26,424 nucleotides of DNA. Origin: an uncultured Eubacteriales bacterium. GTDB lineage: Bacteria > Bacillota > Clostridia > Christensenellales > CAG-138. Positions 23,012 through 26,424 of this stretch are shown piece by piece. The stretch spans positions 1 to 26,424 of the forward strand of contig URFJ01000010.1 of NCBI GenBank assembly GCA_900547135.1, written 5' to 3'. Position numbers and translations under genes: made by a program. Below the pieces are notes generated by a model. That model searched no databases and was not told where the DNA came from. It saw only the letters and a list, made by a program, of their open reading frames with translations. Position 1 is the first letter of the stretch. Each line of letters begins with the position of its first letter.

Positions 23012-23980
23012 CTAAAACTCGTTAGCATATAATGGAGCGCTGACGCTTCCTGAGCTGAACTCATACTCAGTCCCGTCGACGAGTATTATAAGCTCCGAAA
23101 CGTTCCCAAACCCGCACGCGGTCAGGAATAGCGTTTCATATGCTGCAACATCAAGCCCGGGCGAGTAGGATATATCAGAAAACGCACTGCTCAGATTTAC
23201 CGTTGCCGTATTGTCAGTAATGCTTGCGTCTATCAGGCGCGTCCCCTCGGGAAAGCAGGATCTGAGTCCTGAGAGTTTGGGCCCGTCTACCAAAGAGGCC
23301 GCGGCGTCGTAAAACGTCATGGATTCGGTTGAATATACGGTTACGGGTATGTTTAAGTTAGCCGATTGGTTGGTATAGTAAAGCGTGTATGGATGGACAG
23401 TATCCGATGTAGAGGTAGCCAGATCGGCGTTTTCGGGATTAAGGCTTATCCTGCCCGAATTTTCAGGCAATGGAGTGCCGTGTGGAAGCTTTCCTCCCTT
23501 GCCGTTGACGGTGATGGAAACTGTCTCAATGGTCGGAAATTCTGTGAGAGTATTTATAATCGCTGTAATCATTCTTATTTCAGCGCTTTGGTCGCTAAGC
23601 TTTGGAAGGTTCAATAGGTTAACGCGCCCGTGCTCCTTCTCGTTGATGCTCAGCTCAAATGTTACTCCCTCTGGGATAACCGTGTTAAGCCCCATCGCCG
23701 ATGTGGACGAGATGTTGGCCTCCGTGCCGACCAGGCATTTCAGCGCTGCCTTGCCTATACCCTCTTCCCAGGGAATCAGCTTCATAACGGGAACTATAAA
23801 GCCTTCGTCGCTTGCGTAATAGATGATAGTTCTACGCCAGCCGGCCTCAGAATTTACCGGTTGCTCAAGCTGGTTGTCAGGATCAGCGATTGTGTCCTTA
23901 GGTTCGTTCGTGCCTCCACATCCAACTGCTGTCAGCGTTATTATAACGCAGATGAGTATTGAAAAAAGCCTTTTAATCAT
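23012..23980 (-). CDS. gerM: GerM-like lipoprotein with two GerMN domains
   Basis: A 322-residue lipoprotein. In B. subtilis, GerM is needed for sporulation and germination and supports the SpoIIIA-SpoIIQ channel. The signal peptide ends in lipobox AVGC (Cys21), followed by an acidic linker. The first GerMN domain (about 52-165) begins RRTIIYYASDEGFIVPV and includes LVGTEANIS. The second (about 195-312) begins YTLYYTNQSANLNIPVTV and includes the typical LIDASITDNTATVNLSSAF and YETLFLTACGFGNVSELIILVDG. The gene before rdgB matches the Bacillus neighbourhood, which supports the name. GGGGG lies nine bases before the ATG. A sporulation role is inferred from the family. Confidence 0.88.
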   Translation of the reverse strand: MIKRLFSILICVIITLTAVGCGGTNEPKDTIADPDNQLEQPVNSEAGWRRTIIYYASDEGFIVPVMKLIPWEEGIGKAALKCLVGTEANISSTSAMGLNTVIPEGVTFELSINEKEHGRVNLLNLPKLSDQSAEIRMITAIINTLTEFPTIETVSITVNGKGGKLPHGTPLPENSGRISLNPENADLATSTSDTVHPYTLYYTNQSANLNIPVTVYSTESMTFYDAAASLVDGPKLSGLRSCFPEGTRLIDASITDNTATVNLSSAFSDISYSPGLDVAAYETLFLTACGFGNVSELIILVDGTEYEFSSGSVSAPLYANEF

Positions 23981-24126
23981 ATCTAAAAGCCCCCTGTGCG
24001 TTTTTAATAATATCTATTCGGCAAAGGGAGATATAATAACGCAAATGTTCTTATGATTGCTTTGCGCAGGGATAAATATTGAGAATTAACTGCATAAAAG
24101 GGGTGGAGTCAGCAATAATAAGCAAT

Positions 24127-24167
24127 AAAAAATTATTGCCGGACGGATTATATCCGTCCGGCAATAA
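24127..24167 (-). terminator. Strong intrinsic terminator of yajC
   Basis: A perfect 15 bp stem (24133-24147 with 24153-24167) closes a five-base loop. On the minus strand it is followed by six T (24132-24127). It starts 20 bases past the yajC stop. Confidence 0.9.
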
Positions 24168-24187
24168 CAATGCGTCGAAAATCCCGA

Positions 24188-24511
24188 TCATTTAACCTCA
24201 TCGGTCATGGTGTTTTCCACATTAGAATCCTCAATACTCGCAATGGCGCCCCTGGCAAACACGAGCCTAGCCTTATCCGGGCCGACCGAGATCGTAACAA
24301 TATCATCCCTTACCGAAGTGACTGTGCCGTATATCCCTCCTATTGTGCGGATACGGTCGCCAACCTTGATTGCAGCAAGCATTTCCTTAACCTTTTTTTC
24401 ACGTCTGCGCTGAGGAACTATCATTATTACCAGCATAACGACCATAAGAATAATTATTAGGCCTGGGCCTGAAAAGAAAGATCCTATGGCATTAACTATG
24501 TCTTCACCCAT
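24188..24511 (-). CDS. yajC: Sec translocon accessory protein YajC
   Basis: YajC is a small membrane partner of SecDF that assists protein export. The 107-residue protein has a short N-terminus, one transmembrane helix (about residues 17-33, GLIIILMVVMLVIMIVP), the conserved PQRRREKK turn, and a cytoplasmic domain with VGDRIRTIGGIYGTV. That layout is diagnostic. It is usually found near queA-tgt or secDF; here it stands alone, with a strong terminator after it and no neighbour in the Sec pathway. The ribosome site is a weak AAGGACGG about eight bases before the ATG. Confidence 0.95.
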   Translation of the reverse strand: MGEDIVNAIGSFFSGPGLIIILMVVMLVIMIVPQRRREKKVKEMLAAIKVGDRIRTIGGIYGTVTSVRDDIVTISVGPDKARLVFARGAIASIEDSNVENTMTDEVK

Positions 24512-24622
24512 CGAAGTTACCGTCCTTTAATAAATTCTGCAATTAAACATGCTACACTAAATCATATAACAGACTGAAAGCCCGGTCAAGCGTAGTTTTA
24601 AATATAGACAAAAGTTTCACAA

Positions 24623-25498
24623 TTAATATCTTTCAAAGGAGTAAAAACGCTCACGATCGCACTCAAACATGGACATAAGCGATGCATATCCTGTTCCACT
24701 CATTAGCGCAGCCTCATCAAGTGGCTTTATAACGTTGAAGACAGCCCTTGCGGAGCACCCATATTTGGATAGTGGGTGGCCTATAGGAAGGGGTGCGCTG
24801 ACGCTTTTAAACCCGCGGCATAAATACCTAATAAGCGGCATTATGTCAACTCCTGCAATTTCGCTTACAAATGCCATTTTGCCGTCCGAATAGTACAGGG
24901 CATAGGCGTTGCCGATCCTTATGTTGGATGCGCCCGCTATCGAAAACTCCTCCAGCAGCAGCTCAAAATCGTATGGACTTCTCACAGTATACCCGTCGTA
25001 CCGGCTCATGAAATCATTATATATCAAAAGCATATCCGCAGCGTTTAAACTGACAGGGGAATGTGTATCCGCCATGCTTAAGTCTTCACATTCGAATATA
25101 CACTCAAGCCTCTCGACAAATGGAATATATCCAAATCTCGCATAGAATTTTGGATCAAACGGCTGCAAAACGGTTGCCTCAAACCCCTGTTTGGACATAT
25201 AGCTGAATGCCCATTCAAATACCCGCGTTATTACGCCCCGATTTCTGTATTCCGGAAGGGTCGCCACGCCTGCTACAAAGGCGACGGGCTTTCCGACGCC
25301 TCCCATTTTAATACTTTGTGGAATAATGTGCATATTAGCAATCATTTTATTCATTTCAAATGCGGCGACTATCATCCTGGGTGATGTGCGTCGAGAAAAA
25401 TAATAGTCTAAAAATGGCCCTTCGTCCTCAGGAAAGCATATGCTCCATAATCTTTTTGCGCTTTCATATGAAGTATCGTCAATCACTTTAATGTCCAT
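24623..25498 (-). CDS. Eis-like GNAT N-acetyltransferase
   Basis: A 291-residue acetyltransferase. Residues 1-130 form the GNAT domain: the acetyl-CoA loop is in GVATLPEYRNRGVITRVF (Q/R-x-x-G-x pattern as RNRGV), and FDPKFYARFGYIPF closes the fold. The rest forms a second GNAT-like and C-terminal region, as in Eis-type proteins, which acetylate aminoglycosides or protein lysines. Many uncharacterised Firmicutes proteins share this layout, so no substrate is assigned. GGCGG lies about nine bases before the ATG. It follows the DUF2156 gene by 40 bases on the same strand, and the two are likely cotranscribed. Confidence 0.82.
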   Translation of the reverse strand: MDIKVIDDTSYESAKRLWSICFPEDEGPFLDYYFSRRTSPRMIVAAFEMNKMIANMHIIPQSIKMGGVGKPVAFVAGVATLPEYRNRGVITRVFEWAFSYMSKQGFEATVLQPFDPKFYARFGYIPFVERLECIFECEDLSMADTHSPVSLNAADMLLIYNDFMSRYDGYTVRSPYDFELLLEEFSIAGASNIRIGNAYALYYSDGKMAFVSEIAGVDIMPLIRYLCRGFKSVSAPLPIGHPLSKYGCSARAVFNVIKPLDEAALMSGTGYASLMSMFECDRERFYSFERY

Positions 25499-25538
25499 CT
25501 TTCATTACCGCCTGTCTAATATATGCTTTAACTCAGGT

Positions 25539-26424
25539 TCATGACCTTTTCGATAAGGTTAAGCCCGGTTTGGCAACGTATTTTTGTATAAGCTCAACCG
25601 GCCTATAGGATAGCTTTGCCTTGCGAAGGCCCTCTATGCCCATATCCTCTTCCCTATTGATGTATTTTACGCCGCTCCATTCATGCTCCGCAAACTGCTG
25701 ATTTATTACGCTGTATATTCCCTCAAAGCTCTCGTCGGCCTTCTCTATATGAATTACGGCCATATCTTCATTTATAAGCTGCCCTAGGGAAAAGGCGCGC
25801 AGCTTGCCGCCGATCCTTATTCCTCCGCCCTTAACACCGAGTACGTCCATATTTGCTATTGCTGCTTTAATCGCATCGAGTTCACCCAACATACCGGGAA
25901 GCAGTTTATCCTTTTCATGCAGCCAAACTGAATATACTTCCAGGCACTCGCCAAGCATATCGGGCGTAATGCGTATATATTCAAAGTTGTACTCAGATTT
26001 AAACCTGTTGATATGGTTGCGTTTGCTGTGGAGTTTCTTCCCAGAAAGCAGTATCAAGTCCCTAGACATATATACATAATCAAAGTTATCGCGATCCTCA
26101 GTAAGTATATGCCCTGGGCAGCAGGAGACAAATTTTTCTCTAAGCGGCCCGCTAATAGCTTTGTATATGGGAGAGTAGCCTGAATCATACATATACTCAT
26201 CGGACAAACGCACAGCATCTCCATAATCACGGCCTATATCCAAAGTAAGCGGAGCTAACATAAATGGATCGTCATTTCCGTATCTTAGCTTTACATAAAG
26301 CGCTGATTCATATTCGGCAACTTTAATTCTGCCGTTTATCCCCCAGATTAGAAGGTTTGTGAATGTGTATTCCGATCCTGACAGCCTCCAACTGTTAATG
26401 TAGCGATCTACAAGAGCTTTCATC
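25539..26424 (-). CDS. DUF2156 / LPG-synthase C-terminal-domain protein, start cut by the window
   Basis: This protein has the fold of the catalytic C-terminal domain of lysyl-phosphatidylglycerol synthase (MprF), a tandem GNAT-like fold that uses aminoacyl-tRNA in MprF. Visible marks are SEYTFTNLLIWG near the N-terminus, GKKLHSKRNHINRFK in the middle, and YINREEDMGIEGLRKAKLSYRPV near the C-terminus, all typical of the stand-alone family. No membrane helices are seen, unlike MprF. The first visible Met (26423) falls inside what is normally conserved sequence (the pattern DKxLIDxY aligns with MKALVDRY), so the true start is probably some ten residues outside the window. The function of stand-alone members is not settled. 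Confidence 0.85.
   Translation of the reverse strand, partial: MKALVDRYINSWRLSGSEYTFTNLLIWGINGRIKVAEYESALYVKLRYGNDDPFMLAPLTLDIGRDYGDAVRLSDEYMYDSGYSPIYKAISGPLREKFVSCCPGHILTEDRDNFDYVYMSRDLILLSGKKLHSKRNHINRFKSEYNFEYIRITPDMLGECLEVYSVWLHEKDKLLPGMLGELDAIKAAIANMDVLGVKGGGIRIGGKLRAFSLGQLINEDMAVIHIEKADESFEGIYSVINQQFAEHEWSGVKYINREEDMGIEGLRKAKLSYRPVELIQKYVAKPGLTLSKRS

Noticed and set aside
1..26424. tRNA, rRNA, CRISPR repeats, transposases, phage genes or classic riboswitches
   Set aside because: Looked for on both strands; no cloverleaf, regular repeat-spacer pattern, IS end or known aptamer core was recognised by eye. A covariance-model search would be decisive.

Overview
This 26.4 kb window is a chromosomal stretch from a moderately AT-rich, low-GC Gram-positive bacterium, most likely a spore-forming anaerobic member of the Clostridia. 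The grounds are: strong GGAGG-type ribosome sites, frequent TTG starts, sigma-A promoters with 16-17 bp spacers, a Ptb-Buk butyrate pair, a clostridial 2[4Fe-4S] ferredoxin, a NadD-YqeK fusion with RsfS, a GerM-like lipoprotein, a SpoVB/MOP-type flippase and several lipobox lipoproteins. No rRNA, tRNA, CRISPR array, transposase or phage gene was found.

Layout. 1-1202 is the 3' part of a membrane-anchored D,D-carboxypeptidase, followed by a decayed stretch and a two-way terminator. 1815-3349 (minus) is an operon of a fused nadD-yqeK and rsfS. 3699-5700 (plus) is ptb-buk, the last two steps of butyrate or branched acyl formation. 5863-7737 (plus) is deoD plus a GNAT-like protein. 7833-9119 (minus) is a secreted lipoprotein serpin. 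9284-13734 (plus) holds uvrC, apparently with a leaderless mRNA, then a HAD phosphatase, a ROK sugar kinase and an Ntn-hydrolase related to proteasome beta subunits. 14126-15703 (plus) has a MOP flippase and a small ferredoxin. 15859-16710 (minus) is a polysaccharide deacetylase lipoprotein. 16711-17384 holds its promoter, a cluster of operator-like repeats and a lipoprotein-gene relic. 17385-18407 (minus) is queA. 18587-20665 (minus) looks accessory: a MATE transporter ending in a cut-off kinase-like tail, a leader terminator, and a frameshifted small gene. 20805-21881 (plus) is a GH25-LysM protein lacking its usual catalytic Glu. 22031-22263 is another relic. 22369-26424 (minus) contains rdgB, gerM-like, yajC, an Eis-like GNAT and a DUF2156 protein cut by the window end.

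How the genes fit together. Much is core housekeeping: NAD synthesis, ribosome silencing, purine salvage, nucleotide cleaning, excision repair, queuosine and Sec export. A second theme is the cell envelope: carboxypeptidase, deacetylase, GH25-LysM, flippase, serpin and GerM. The accessory signal lies in the intergenic regions, where four separate decayed coding stretches were seen. The points most worth checking are the Ser2 Ntn-hydrolase, the GH25 lacking its catalytic Glu, the leaderless uvrC promoter, and the truncated MATE-kinase fusion with its leader terminator. No clear multi-gene undescribed system was found.
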